Source of the DNA: an uncultured Helicobacter sp.
GTDB taxonomy: Bacteria; Campylobacterota; Campylobacteria; Campylobacterales; Helicobacteraceae
Length of the DNA: 64,000 nt
Assembly: GCF_910577135.1 (NCBI RefSeq)
Contig: NZ_CAJTLL010000009.1
Location: 1-64,000, forward strand
Direction: 5' to 3'
Positions within the stretch are counted from its first letter, which is position 1; the number at the start of each line of letters is the position of its first letter. The notes beneath the pieces were generated by a model. It saw only the letters and a list, made by a program, of their open reading frames with translations. It searched no databases and was not told the DNA's origin. The position numbers were made by a program, and so were the translations under genes. Shown here one piece after another: positions 26,627-36,314 of this stretch.

Positions 26627-28312
26627 CTATGTAGAAGGCAGAGTTGGGGTGTGCGTAGGCGGGAAGACAACTACATCATAACGTTCTTTTGCCTTTTGCG
26701 CAAATTTTTGGGGTGCAAAAATATTAAGCATATATAATTTGCCCATTGAGAGAAAGCCTCTAAATCGAGTGTAATCCTGCACAAACATTCTGTGTATGAC
26801 ATAAATGCTTCCATAGACATTAATATCGCCTTTGTATTGTGTGCAATTATAGGTAGGGCTTTTGTGGCAATACTCTGTGGCTTCTGTCTCTGCTTGAATT
26901 TCCATACTGATAAATTTATCACTTTTATTGAATATTTTTTTATAAATACCATTGAGCTGGTAGAAGCTCTCTCCGCAAATATCTTTATTACCACACATAT
27001 CGCCATATACTCTAAAAGTATCGTGTTGCAAAAATGTGGGATTTTCTTTAAGATGTTCGAAAATACCTACTTGTCTTATATAGGCTGTAAAAACTTGATT
27101 GAGAGCGTTGATATTGACATTAATAGCACAGAGGATAAGTATAAGCAAAATGCCTGTTTTGAGCTTTTGACTTTTGCAAAGTATATTGAGTAAAAAGACA
27201 ATCACAATCCCGGCACCCAAAGATTCTAAAATGCTAAATCTATCCTCTGCATTTAGAAATTCATTATATTTATATACAACAACATAGCTAAACATACCAC
27301 ACCATAGGATAAGTAGCCCCAATCCTACGCCCACTATATCGCGCATATAGATTCTATTATGTTTATAAGCATAGTAAAAAGACACAGGAATGAGAAGGAG
27401 TAAAAAGAAGCTTATAGCTCCTAAGAGTATATAGCTCATTTCTCCAAAGTGGAGTATAGAAAAAATAGGTGTTTTGATAATAGCTTTAAAGAAGGCGTCT
27501 AAATGCACTTCATTGTAGCCCTCATACATACCATAAGGCTTAAAATAGAGTTGTTTTAAAACATAAAATACAATAGGTAAGATAATAAAATCAATATGCT
27601 TTATGCTCCATTGGCAGAATGCCTTGAGCGAGATATAAGCGCGACTTACATATATCATATATGCAAGAGGCAGAGCAAAATATACAAGCAAAGAGTTCAT
27701 AGTAAAAGAGACAAAGAAGCATAATAGGGCAGCTATACGAAGCAAGAAATGGCTATTTCTCATATAAAGGCTTAAGATATAAAACCCTAGCCAAAAGAGT
27801 ATATAGCATAATGTATAAGGGGAGTTGATAAGAATATTGCGTGAGATAATATTAAAAGGCAAGAGCAAAAAGAGTAGGGTAATAAAGACAATCTCTATGG
27901 GGGTTAGAATTTCTAATCTTTGAGAGATTTTATATACCAATAAGCCACATATAAAAAAGCCCACAAATGTAAAAAAGCGGAAAAGCGGGATACCATAGGG
28001 CTGCAAAGAGATAAAAATCCATTCAAAATAGCCATACCATATATTAGCATTTTGCTTAAATTGAAGATTCATCTCATCAAAGCTAAATCCACCAATAAGC
28101 CCCCAATCGTCCCAATAGTATCCCTTAGTATTTAAAAGCATAAGGAAAAAGGCTATAAAATAAGGGATAAAAAGTAGTATGAAGTCGTGTTTAAGCTTAC
28201 CTGTAGGGGTAAAAAATGCGCAGAATCTATCACATATAGAAGAGTTTTGTGAGGCAGTATTAAGCGGGGAATTTACATTATCCCCACCCCCCATTGTCTT
28301 TATAGTTTCCAT
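26627..28312 (-). CDS. Polytopic membrane protein, GT-C glycosyltransferase-like
   Basis: 561 residues with about ten hydrophobic segments between residues 45 and 385 and a soluble C-terminal domain of about 150 residues. After the first membrane helix comes YYWDDWGLIGG, the position and acidic pair expected of a GT-C (lipid-linked sugar donor) enzyme; this is an inference, not a firm family match. The N-terminus begins METIKTMGGGDNV, encoded by an interrupted G tract. ATG at 28312 has AAAGGA upstream. It lies between neuB and neuC copy 3. Confidence 0.7.
   Translation of the reverse strand: METIKTMGGGDNVNSPLNTASQNSSICDRFCAFFTPTGKLKHDFILLFIPYFIAFFLMLLNTKGYYWDDWGLIGGFSFDEMNLQFKQNANIWYGYFEWIFISLQPYGIPLFRFFTFVGFFICGLLVYKISQRLEILTPIEIVFITLLFLLLPFNIISRNILINSPYTLCYILFWLGFYILSLYMRNSHFLLRIAALLCFFVSFTMNSLLVYFALPLAYMIYVSRAYISLKAFCQWSIKHIDFIILPIVFYVLKQLYFKPYGMYEGYNEVHLDAFFKAIIKTPIFSILHFGEMSYILLGAISFFLLLLIPVSFYYAYKHNRIYMRDIVGVGLGLLILWCGMFSYVVVYKYNEFLNAEDRFSILESLGAGIVIVFLLNILCKSQKLKTGILLILILCAINVNINALNQVFTAYIRQVGIFEHLKENPTFLQHDTFRVYGDMCGNKDICGESFYQLNGIYKKIFNKSDKFISMEIQAETEATEYCHKSPTYNCTQYKGDINVYGSIYVIHRMFVQDYTRFRGFLSMGKLYMLNIFAPQKFAQKAKERYDVVVFPPTHTPTLPST
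28282..28292 (-). repeat. Interrupted G tract (G6-T-G4) at start of membrane-protein gene
   Basis: Coding strand: CAAT-G6-T-G4-ATAATG. It has the same flanks as the pure tracts, but the T should make it far less prone to slip. The gene is in frame. Confidence 0.8.
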
Positions 28313-28321
28313 AATTATCCT

Positions 28322-29329
28322 TTAGAGCTCTATCATTTCATCAGGAGCGAAATCACGGATAGCTTTTTTGCCAACTACATTATCCCATTCCATCGGAGAG
28401 ATACCGCCCGCGGGACGTTTAGCATAGAGATTTACCTCGCTTAGAATCTCACCTTTTTTAATCGCACAATTTGCGACAATAGATTTACGCGCAATAGGCT
28501 TATTTTTTGCTTCACTTGGGCTTGTTCTTTTGATACCATCACCAAGGGCAAGTTCTATTTCACGTATGCCTTGCACCATTGCCTTAAGCTCGTGTGGCTC
28601 AAGGCTTGCCTTGTGGTCAGGACCCTCCATATTTTTATCAAGAGTGAAATGCTTTTCTATTATCGTTGCTCCCATACCGACAGCGGCTAGAGGGATTGAA
28701 ATACCCGGTGTGTGATCAGAATAGCCAACGGGCAAATGAAAGGCATTGTGTAGGGTATTCATTGCTTTGAGATTGACATCACAAAATGGTGTGGGGTATT
28801 CAGTATTGCACTGCAAAAGTGTGATATTTTCACGTTTGGTGCCACATTGTGTTAATACATCAATAGCAAACTCTATTTCTCCTAGATTCGCCATACCTGT
28901 AGAGAGGATTACTTTTTTATTTAAAGCACCTATGCGGCGGAGATATGGGAGATTTGTGATTTCTCCACTTGGAATCTTAAAGGTTTGTAATCCAAGCTTA
29001 TGCAGTAAATCTATACTTTTGATATCAAAAGGTGTAGAGAGAAATGTTATCCCCTTTTTATCACAATACTCCATAAGGGGCTGCCACGCGCTATCATCAA
29101 GCACGAGTTTTTGTATCATTTCAAGTTGAGATTGCTCTGCATTACCGGTATTTTCTATTTGATATTCTGCTTTTTGCGCAAAGCGACTTACGACATTTTC
29201 AGCCTTGGCTGTTTGGAATTTTACAATATCCGCTCCAGCTTCTGCTGCTACGTCAATAAGCTGTTTTGCAAGAGCCATATCACCATTATGATTTACTCCC
29301 GCTTCAGCAATAATGGTAACTTTTGTCAT
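28322..29329 (-). CDS. neuB: N-acetylneuraminate/legionaminate synthase-family protein
   Basis: 335 residues. Condenses a ManNAc-type sugar with phosphoenolpyruvate to form a nine-carbon acid. N-terminal TIM barrel with EAGVNHNGD, DIVKFQTAK, FKIPSGEITN, GYSDHTPG and IEKHFTLDKNMEGPDHKASL, then a C-terminal SAF antifreeze-like domain (about 275-335, KRPAGGISPMEWDNVVGK). With legB and legC in the same island, legionaminic acid or a close relative is the likely product, so legI would be an equally good name. Confidence 0.93.
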   Translation of the reverse strand: MTKVTIIAEAGVNHNGDMALAKQLIDVAAEAGADIVKFQTAKAENVVSRFAQKAEYQIENTGNAEQSQLEMIQKLVLDDSAWQPLMEYCDKKGITFLSTPFDIKSIDLLHKLGLQTFKIPSGEITNLPYLRRIGALNKKVILSTGMANLGEIEFAIDVLTQCGTKRENITLLQCNTEYPTPFCDVNLKAMNTLHNAFHLPVGYSDHTPGISIPLAAVGMGATIIEKHFTLDKNMEGPDHKASLEPHELKAMVQGIREIELALGDGIKRTSPSEAKNKPIARKSIVANCAIKKGEILSEVNLYAKRPAGGISPMEWDNVVGKKAIRDFAPDEMIEL

Positions 29330-29387
29330 ATTTATCCTTTTAGCTTGTCCTTAAAATAAAAAGGAGCGATTCTATCTTGTTTGAACT

Positions 29388-30521
29388 TTAAGTATCATTA
29401 ATGGCAAAGAGTATAGTATCTTCTGCTAGAGGATTGCGATTACGCAAATAGAGCTTATAGTGCGGATTAAGCGAAAGTATAAATTGTGGCAAGGTGATAA
29501 AGTCCTCACGTCTGTGATACATACAAATAGCAAGTTTTGGACGATAGGTAGTAATCGTTTCTTTTGCGCCTTTGAGGGCGTTTAGCTCCCCTCCTTCTAT
29601 ATCCATTTTGATAAAACTTACAGGTTTAGAGTTGTTCTTATGCCCCCCCCCCCATATTCATACTATTTGTTTTTAAAATATTATCAATACTATCATATTC
29701 TAAAGCTATGCCATTATTTTCACTAATGCGCGACGTGCCAGAATTCTCCTCTGCAAAATAGATAATTTCTTTTGTATGAGAAGCACCTTTGGGTATTACT
29801 TCACAACGTAGGTGCTTGGTGTTTTCTATGAGTTGTGGCACAAGCTTTGAATCTGGCTCAAGGGCATAGATTTTTTCATATTCAGGGACATAGCGGACAA
29901 ATTCTAAGCAAGTATCGCCATCATAAGCTCCGCAATCTATCATTATCTCATTTTGACCAAGCCCTAAAATATCACTAAAAAGCCCTTTTTGTCTTGTGTA
30001 CGTGTAAGTGTGGCGTAATTATTATAGATTCTATCTTGCAAGTAGCCTATCATCACTTCTTTGCTTAAATCATCGCTTAAAAGATTATATGTGCTTTCAA
30101 ATTCACTAAGATGGGATTTAAAAAAGGATTCAAATCCATTCGTGCAGCCGCTAATATAGCTCACATCACGAAAGGTATTCATAAAATATAAATGTTTGAA
30201 GCCATAGCTTTTTAAAAGCTGTGCTTTTGCCTTTACATCTGCCATAGCAATGATGATACATATATCTTTGCTTCCACTCCATTCTTCAATGGCTAAAATG
30301 GGCTTGCCTTTGTATGAATCTTGCTTGATAAAGGCTTTATTAGCAATGTGTCCTTTTATCTCAAGCCCCTCTTTATCGCAAAAATCTCTTACCATAGAGC
30401 CTAGAGAATGCCCTCCGTGTGTGCCACCAAAAAGATAAATATCTTTCTTTTGTGCCTTTAGTTGTGAGAGAATTGCATACGTATCGGGGTAAGTTTGTGT
30501 GCATATCATTTTTTCTAGCAT
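29388..30521 (-). pseudogene. FkbM-type methyltransferase with extra N-terminal domain, two frame breaks
   Basis: Three frames join into about 377 residues. Residues 1-185 are a Rossmann-like domain (FGGTHGGHSLG) seen ahead of some FkbM proteins. The FkbM domain follows: MIDCGAYDGDTCLEFV, ALEPDSKL, then KMDIEGGELNAL and AICMYHRREDF. Break 1 is at an A5 run near 29981-29985, where A6 would restore QDKKGLFSDILG. Break 2 is a G11 tract where G10 or G13 would restore the frame. If the first break is not reversible the gene is dead regardless of the tract. ATG at 30521 has AAAGGAG upstream. Confidence 0.78.
29643..29653 (-). repeat. G11 tract in FkbM gene (off)
   Basis: Coding strand: ATAT-G11-CATAAGAACAAC. 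G10 or G13 would read HKNNSKPVSF into the rest of the FkbM domain. Confidence 0.88.
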
Positions 30522-31153
30522 AATTGCTCCTTTAGAGTTGAGTTTAATAAGATTGTCTCTTTATCTAAGACATTGTGTGAATCTATCTTGTAGATGGGCT
30601 TTGCTGGATTGCCATAATAGTAATGCCAAGCCTTAAATTTACGCCCCATATTAAGACTCATAGGTCCCAAACTCGCTCCTATACAAAAATGGCTTTGAGG
30701 TAAAATAAGACTATGACTTCCAATATGGCAATGCCGCTCTAGCTGGATATGTGAGGCTCTTACATTACGCAAGGTAAAAGGCACACAAGGACCTACAAGA
30801 TAGCCTCCGGCAAAATCATCAGTAGTAGCAAAAATCTTACTATAACTACTCATACCGCAAAAATCCCCCATACTTACACTTGAATCTTTGCCATTTCCTC
30901 CTGTGATACTCGCATAAGCCCCAATATGCAAGAATCTTCCTAGGTGTATCGCTCCGCTTAAGATAACAAAATCATCAATACACACATAATCGCCAATGCT
31001 TATGAGGCTAGGGGTGTAGATTTGTGCTAGGCGAGAGATAAGGACGCATTTACCTAGGCTTTTAAAGCCAAAGGATTCTAATTCGCTTTGTGTGTAATGC
31101 CCATTGTTTCGCTGTGATTCCATAAGGGTAGTTTGCGTATGTGCTGCTTTCAT
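30515..31153 (-). CDS. Left-handed beta-helix acyltransferase (A)
   Basis: 212 residues. Hexapeptide-repeat core from about residue 40 (ISIGDYVCIDDFVILSG, IHLGRFLHIGAYA and onward), with a conserved lead-in ESFGFKSLGKCVLISRLA that is nearly the same in the protein at 33251-33991, its paralogue. The family transfers acetyl or other acyl groups to sugars. ATGA overlap with the SDR gene upstream and 7-base overlap with the FkbM gene downstream. It has no G tract, unlike its paralogue. Confidence 0.82.
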   Translation of the reverse strand: MKAAHTQTTLMESQRNNGHYTQSELESFGFKSLGKCVLISRLAQIYTPSLISIGDYVCIDDFVILSGAIHLGRFLHIGAYASITGGNGKDSSVSMGDFCGMSSYSKIFATTDDFAGGYLVGPCVPFTLRNVRASHIQLERHCHIGSHSLILPQSHFCIGASLGPMSLNMGRKFKAWHYYYGNPAKPIYKIDSHNVLDKETILLNSTLKEQLC

Positions 31154-31913
31154 AAGCTGCCCCCTCCATCAATTATAATATTTTGTCCAGTTATCCAAGT
31201 AGAATCTTCACTAAGGAGGAAGCATACTAAGGGCGTGATTTGCGATGGCTTACCAATGCCTAGCGGGTAAGACTTATCCATAGATTCTATATAATCTTTG
31301 TCATATATGCTACTCCAATTTTCTATCATTTCTGTCATTGTAAAGCCCGGACTTATGGCATTGATTCGATATTTAGGTGCGATCTCAAGAGCTAAGCTCC
31401 GCACACTTGCATTCACTCCTGCCTTAGACGCACTATAATTACATAAGCCCTTTTGTGCCTTGATACTTGCATTTGAGCTTATCCATATAAAACTCGCCCC
31501 TATATTGCTTTTTGCCCTCCTATCAAGTAAGCCTTTTATGAGCTGCAAATTGCCAAAATAGTTAATATTAAAAATTTCGAGCGCGTTCTCCACAGATAGC
31601 ACCGCACCATCAAAGCTACCATATTCTTTAGCGAGATTTAAAGCCTATTTGTCCAACTCATAAAATTGACTAATATCCTTACTGATGGGGGATAAAAAGA
31701 TGAGGATTGATAGCCTTTTTGCGCTTAGATTCTAATTTAGCGCTATCTCTCCCTATGGCAATGATTTTAGCACCAAGCGCATTAAGACTTAAGGCTATAT
31801 CTGCGCCTATACCGCTACTGCCTCCACTTACCAAAAAGCATTTGTTTGCAAAACATTGAGGTTTAAAGATATGGCTATGCAAGATACTTGCTTGAGAATC
31901 TTGTGTAATTCAT
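31150..31913 (-). pseudogene. Short-chain dehydrogenase, broken
   Basis: NAD(P)-binding LVSGGSSGIGADIAL in an N-terminal fragment (to 31679) and WISSNASIKAQKGLCNYSASK (catalytic YSASK) in a C-terminal fragment (31602-31150). Between them the frame shifts at a C5 run near 31687 and an in-frame TAG follows near 31643, so at least two lesions separate the parts. The ATG one base after the acp stop (31913) is also in a different frame from the N-terminal fragment. Not a simple phase switch. In an intact strain it would be a keto-reductase next to the ACP and KAS III. Confidence 0.75.
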
Positions 31914-31914
31914 A

Positions 31915-32145
31915 TTAATCCTCTAATTTATCTTTAGCAAGGGCTAAGAGGTCGGCTACATTTTTGCATTCTTTGAGGGCATTGCTTGTGAGGCTTATAT
32001 GAAAGAGATGTTCGTATAAAGAGATAAGAGAGATGATAGCTAGGCTATCCCATTCCTCAAGTGAATCTAAGCTCATTTCAGGGCTTAAAGCCTCATCTCT
32101 TTGCATTGCATCGCTTAAGTGTGTTAAAAACTCTTGTGTAGTCAT
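31915..32145 (-). CDS. Acyl carrier protein (A)
   Basis: 76 residues, acidic, four-helix ACP pattern. The phosphopantetheine serine is S34 in EEWDSLAI. It is encoded between the KAS III gene and the SDR, so it probably carries the acyl chain used for sugar decoration and not fatty acid synthesis. Separate from the housekeeping acpP. Confidence 0.88.
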   Translation of the reverse strand: MTTQEFLTHLSDAMQRDEALSPEMSLDSLEEWDSLAIISLISLYEHLFHISLTSNALKECKNVADLLALAKDKLED

Positions 32146-32165
32146 AATGTTCTCCTTGTGATGAT

Positions 32166-33254
32166 TTATAAACAGCTATATAAGCCCACCTTTTGGGCTT
32201 TAAATCCACTTTTTAGGCTAATGATGGCATTTCTCCACGCTAGTCCCGCGCCAAACCCGGCTAAATGCACTTTAAGGTGAGAATCTAAGCCATTACTTGC
32301 TATTTCGTCTAATGTATCGCAAATAGTAGCAGGGACAGAGCAGCCGCTAAGATTGCCATATTTGTTTGTCGTGGTATTGGGGACTTTATCTTGAGGGAGC
32401 TTTAGAGTTCGGGCAATATTATCTACGATATATTTATTTGCTTGATGAAAGAAGAAGTAGTCTATGTCTTTAATGCTATACCCTGCATATTCAAAAAGTG
32501 AGTTAAAAGCTTTTGGTTCGCAGCTAATAGCAAAGCTAAAGATTGCCGCTCCATCCATATAGAGCTGCTTTAAATTTCTGCTTTCACTTATATCCCATAC
32601 TTTAGATTCAGAGATAATCTCTCGTGTAGGCTTCCTACTCGCTCCATCTGGTATGATAAGTTTATAGAATCTGCTCCCATCACTTCCTAGCTCGAAATAG
32701 GCTTCTTGTGCTTCCTCTGTGTAGGTGAGCAGACTAGCACTCACTCCATCACCAATTACAGGAGCAAGATTAGAATCAAGGGGATTGACATAATGGCTTA
32801 GAGTATCACCACATAGAAGCAAGACATTTCGTGCAGCGCGTGATTGTATAAGGCTATGAGCGATATATAGCCCATAGATGTATCCCGCACAAGCTTGGTT
32901 TATATCAAAACACAGGCATTGTGTGCTTAGCCCTAGCTTTCCTTGGAGATAGCACGCACTTGCTGGGAGGATATAATCAGGCGTTTGGGTTACAAAAATG
33001 AGTGCATCAATATCTTTTTTAGCCATTTGCAAAGATTCTAAAAGTTGTATTGCTGCTAACTCGCCTATATCACTTGCAGTAATATGCGGCGGAGCGATAT
33101 GGCGTGTTTGTAAGCCAATCACTTTTTTGATACGTTCTAAGGCTTTAATATCACCCTTATAGATAGTGTGAAGCTCGGAATCTATATTGATTACCTGATC
33201 TGGCACAAGTGTGTGGATTCCTATTAAAGAGACATTGCTAAAAGAGGCTTTCAT
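32166..33254 (-). CDS. 3-ketoacyl-ACP synthase III-family protein
   Basis: 362 residues from ATG at 33254, which has AAAGGAGG four bases upstream and overlaps the acyltransferase stop as ATGA. Catalytic cysteine C122 in INQACAGYIYG, histidine in FFHQANKY, asparagine in NKYGNLSGCSVP. FabH-like enzymes near FkbH and ACP genes either extend or transfer the ACP-bound acyl group; the C. jejuni flagellin locus has a comparable fabH2-acp arrangement. The housekeeping fabH is expected elsewhere. Confidence 0.9.
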   Translation of the reverse strand: MKASFSNVSLIGIHTLVPDQVINIDSELHTIYKGDIKALERIKKVIGLQTRHIAPPHITASDIGELAAIQLLESLQMAKKDIDALIFVTQTPDYILPASACYLQGKLGLSTQCLCFDINQACAGYIYGLYIAHSLIQSRAARNVLLLCGDTLSHYVNPLDSNLAPVIGDGVSASLLTYTEEAQEAYFELGSDGSRFYKLIIPDGASRKPTREIISESKVWDISESRNLKQLYMDGAAIFSFAISCEPKAFNSLFEYAGYSIKDIDYFFFHQANKYIVDNIARTLKLPQDKVPNTTTNKYGNLSGCSVPATICDTLDEIASNGLDSHLKVHLAGFGAGLAWRNAIISLKSGFKAQKVGLYSCL

Positions 33255-33991
33255 ACTGCCTCCTTTAAAGGGGTAGGGCAAGATACTGCAGAGGGCATTA
33301 CCCTCCTTTGGGATAAGGAGTAGGTAGGGTAAATTAGAGTTTCTCTATCCCCCCCCCCCATTACATTCTTACTTGCTGCTATATCACGTAAAAATTGTGA
33401 TTCTAGGGTTTGAATTTGCTTTGAATCGAGATTTTTCAGTAATCGTGCCGGTGAGCCAAAGTAATATCCATAGGCTTTAAGCGTAGTATCGCACACGAGA
33501 CTTTGGGGTCCTAGGTTTGCCCCTATATTAAAAATCGTGCGTGGTAAAATAAGCGATATAGCCCCGATATGATTATGCCCGGGTAAATGGATATGACTAG
33601 CAATGATATGGCGATACTTTGCATCAACACAGGAATTTGATAGCACACTCCCGCTTAAATCATCACTTACACTTAAGATTCTGCTTCCTAATGAAAGGGA
33701 GCAAAAATCCCCCATACTCACACTTGAATCTCTGCCATTCCCTCCTGTAATGTTTGTATGTGCGGAAATATGGATAAATTGTCCTAAGCTTATAGCACCG
33801 CTTAAAATGGCAAAATCATCAATGCGGACACAATTACCAATACTCATACGTTCTGGCGCGTAGATTCTAGCTAAGCGAGAGATAAGCACATTATCACCTA
33901 AATATTTAAAGCCAAAAGATTCTAATTCCTTGCGTGTATAAAAGCTCGTATTGTATTGCGCTTTCATAATAGGGTTACTAAAAGATTCCAT
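33251..33991 (-). CDS. Left-handed beta-helix acyltransferase (B) with G tract near its end
   Basis: 246 residues in the current register. Hexapeptide-repeat core as in its paralogue at 30515-31153 (ESFGFKYLGDNVLISRLARIY at the lead-in). The core ends near residue 205; a G11 tract then adds a tail DRETLIYPTYSLSQRR and onward that ends in an ATGA overlap with the KAS III gene. G10 or G12 would stop within a few codons of the tract and break the overlap. ATG at 33991 has AAGGAG eight bases upstream. Confidence 0.8.
   Translation of the reverse strand: MESFSNPIMKAQYNTSFYTRKELESFGFKYLGDNVLISRLARIYAPERMSIGNCVRIDDFAILSGAISLGQFIHISAHTNITGGNGRDSSVSMGDFCSLSLGSRILSVSDDLSGSVLSNSCVDAKYRHIIASHIHLPGHNHIGAISLILPRTIFNIGANLGPQSLVCDTTLKAYGYYFGSPARLLKNLDSKQIQTLESQFLRDIAASKNVMGGGDRETLIYPTYSLSQRRVMPSAVSCPTPLKEAV
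33349..33359 (-). repeat. G11 tract near 3' end of acyltransferase B
   Basis: Coding strand: TAAT-G11-ATAGAG. G11: tail of 31 codons ending at ATGA with KAS III. G10 and G12: stop within about 5 codons. Confidence 0.88.
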
Positions 33992-34003
33992 TGTAGCTAC
34001 TCC

Positions 34004-35701
34004 TTATATGAGATGAATATGAAGCCCTTGCATATCGGGCTTAGTGATGGGTATGGAGATAATCTGTGCAGCCATAGGCTGTAAGTGTGTGTAATGCTCC
34101 TCGCTAAGATGTGCAAGTTGTGAAAGGGTTTGTAAAAATGGCGCATTGCGTTCACCCTTTTGATAATGTAAAAATACAGAATGGCTTGTAGATTCTCTCT
34201 TCTTAGAATCTTTAATGCTAGGACTTAGATTTTCTGCGATGAGGTAGAAGGCATAATTTAACATTAGAGTTTCTAAACGTCTCCCAAGTGCGCGACAGCT
34301 CACAACAATATCAATAATATGTATTTCTTTTTGTGCTTCTTTATACTCACCTATAATAATGCCAATAATCCCGCTATCGCTTAATCTATCGCTCATAGCG
34401 ATACTTAGCACACAGAAATGTTTAGAATCTAGCCATTCTTGCACTTGAGGCAGTGTAGGTCGTGTGTATGAAGCGATAAACTGATTGGTTTTATTCATAA
34501 GCTCATAGATGCGTTGTGCGTGCTGTGTGTTATTAAGAGAAAAGCTAAGCGTGATAGCAAGATTCTCAAAGTATGTTTTTGTGTCAAGAGATTGCAAATT
34601 TTTGCGCTCAGTATTTGCTGCTATGTCATTAGCTCGTAAGCTATCTTCTTTATTTGTGTGGAGTTTAGTCATTTGAGGGAATAAAAAAAGTTTCCATAGC
34701 ACATTTTGTGGGCTTAGGGCGTGAATATGTTTTGCCCCTATGTGCTTTATCGATTCAATCTCGGCAATATTATCATCAATAAAGAGTAGGGAATCTACCC
34801 CAATATTGAAGCTTTGAGCGATGTCTAAAAGATTTTCATATTTTGGCTTCCAATTTACCTGCGTGCTATCAAAATCATTCCACGACAAAGGGAAATCTTT
34901 TCGTGTGGAGAAAAGCTTATGTGCGTCTTTAGATTCATTTTTTGAGCATAGGGCGATGAGAAAGCCTTGCTTTTTGTATTCTAAAAGCTGCTTTTGTAGG
35001 GCAATATGTGATGATGTGAGTTGTAAAGAGTTGATACCATCTTCGCCTAAGATTCCACCATAAAGCGTATTGTCTAAATCGCAAACAATTGCCTTAAGAG
35101 TAGGCAGTGTGAGAGCGGGTATAAGCTTTAAGCCTAGAATCTGCGCTATGGCAAGACTTCTATAATTGCTTAATCGTGTGCCACTTATGCTTTCTTTGGC
35201 TTCATCAATGAGATTCTGATCTGGGGTGATGAACTGCTCTCTTTGGGTATAGAGGGCATAAAGAGAGAAGCAAAAAATATGCTGATTTTGCAGGGAGTGT
35301 ATATCGTGTGAGTATTGAGATTCTAAGAGAGTGGCAAAAGTGCTATCATCAAGCAGGGCTATCATAATAGGAGCTTTAGTCAGGGTGCGTAATGCAAGGG
35401 AGCGTTCTTTAATGAAGTGCATAAAGGCTACATTATCTAAGTTGTAGCGGGTTTTATCAATATAGATGATTTCAAGGTCGGCATTGTGGGATTGAGATGC
35501 AAGAGATGAAAAACTAAGGCTATCATCATAATCGCTATAATGAAAATGTGCTTTTAAACCCGCATAATGTAAAAATGGTACGATAACGCTTTGTATTGGC
35601 TCAAAGGCGTGATTTCTATGGATATTGATATGTATGGATTGCAATGTTTCTAGCGGGATATGCTTGGCTAAAGAAAGGAGGGCAGTGCGCTTAAGCTCCA
35701 T
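34004..35701 (-). CDS. HAD-IIIC/FkbH-like protein
   Basis: 565 residues. An N-terminal part of about 195 residues, then a HAD domain with CDLDNTLYGGILGEDG (D208, D210), IALCSKNES and LLFIDDNIAEIE, then a GNAT-like C-terminal part from about 370. FkbH proteins take glycerate from 1,3-bisphosphoglycerate and load it on an ACP. With two ACP genes, a KAS III and methyltransferases nearby, an ACP-bound glyceryl unit for sugar decoration is a reasonable inference. C. jejuni Cj1302 is a HAD-IIIC protein in a similar setting. Confidence 0.87.
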   Translation of the reverse strand: MELKRTALLSLAKHIPLETLQSIHINIHRNHAFEPIQSVIVPFLHYAGLKAHFHYSDYDDSLSFSSLASQSHNADLEIIYIDKTRYNLDNVAFMHFIKERSLALRTLTKAPIMIALLDDSTFATLLESQYSHDIHSLQNQHIFCFSLYALYTQREQFITPDQNLIDEAKESISGTRLSNYRSLAIAQILGLKLIPALTLPTLKAIVCDLDNTLYGGILGEDGINSLQLTSSHIALQKQLLEYKKQGFLIALCSKNESKDAHKLFSTRKDFPLSWNDFDSTQVNWKPKYENLLDIAQSFNIGVDSLLFIDDNIAEIESIKHIGAKHIHALSPQNVLWKLFLFPQMTKLHTNKEDSLRANDIAANTERKNLQSLDTKTYFENLAITLSFSLNNTQHAQRIYELMNKTNQFIASYTRPTLPQVQEWLDSKHFCVLSIAMSDRLSDSGIIGIIIGEYKEAQKEIHIIDIVVSCRALGRRLETLMLNYAFYLIAENLSPSIKDSKKRESTSHSVFLHYQKGERNAPFLQTLSQLAHLSEEHYTHLQPMAAQIISIPITKPDMQGLHIHLI

Positions 35702-35729
35702 ACTAAAATATCATATTGTGTCATTTGCA

Positions 35730-36314
35730 TTATGTATCCTTTGGTTCAACAAGCTCTATTAAAAGGCGATTGGGGAGCATAATAAAGCAAAGTTTTGCGA
35801 AATATTCTGCTTCCATAGGGGGAATAAGCAAACGGGATTTACCATAAGCGATAGGTTTTTGCATAGCCTTAGGGAGGGTATTATTTATTTGCATATACCC
35901 CCCCCCCCCCACAGCATTACTACTAGCTGCTTTTTCATAAGATTCTATGCTGTGAGTGTGGGAATCTAAAGCATTATGAGATGAGAAATCATAATTAAGA
36001 ATGCTTTGCATATCTAATTCTATGTTATGTGTCTCAAAGGCGATATGATAGAGCTTGTTATGCGTTTTGAGATAGTTATCAAGTCTTTTGCTGCTCTCTA
36101 AGTTTTCTAAGAGTTCAAATCTCCATTGAAATGCTAAAGAGGATTTGCAAGGATGAAGCGTCATAAATACGCCACGCACACCTTGTCTCTCATCACTAAA
36201 GGTAGCTTCTTGCGTGAATCCAAGTGATTGAAATATGCGCTTTTCGCTTTCAAGACTTTTTGTCGCTACACCAATGTGATGGATAGGGAGGTTAAGTAGA
36301 GGCAGTGATTGCAT
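35730..36314 (-). CDS. VOC/glyoxalase-fold protein with internal G tract (in frame)
   Basis: 194 residues. The N-terminal half IHHIGVATKSLESEKRIFQSLGF is a typical VOC metal-site start (HHIG), comparable to methylmalonyl-CoA epimerase; YHIAFETHNIELDM gives the second half-site and LLIELVEPKD the final acidic ligand. A G13 tract lies at about residue 136 and is in register, so the protein is full length here. It starts on the last base of the acp stop (TAATG). Substrate unknown, possibly an ACP-bound acyl group. Confidence 0.75.
   Translation of the reverse strand: MQSLPLLNLPIHHIGVATKSLESEKRIFQSLGFTQEATFSDERQGVRGVFMTLHPCKSSLAFQWRFELLENLESSKRLDNYLKTHNKLYHIAFETHNIELDMQSILNYDFSSHNALDSHTHSIESYEKAASSNAVGGGGYMQINNTLPKAMQKPIAYGKSRLLIPPMEAEYFAKLCFIMLPNRLLIELVEPKDT
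35898..35910 (-). repeat. G13 tract in VOC gene (on)
   Basis: Coding strand: CTGT-G13-TATATG. The current length keeps the C-terminal metal ligand region in frame; G10 would too. Confidence 0.88.
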
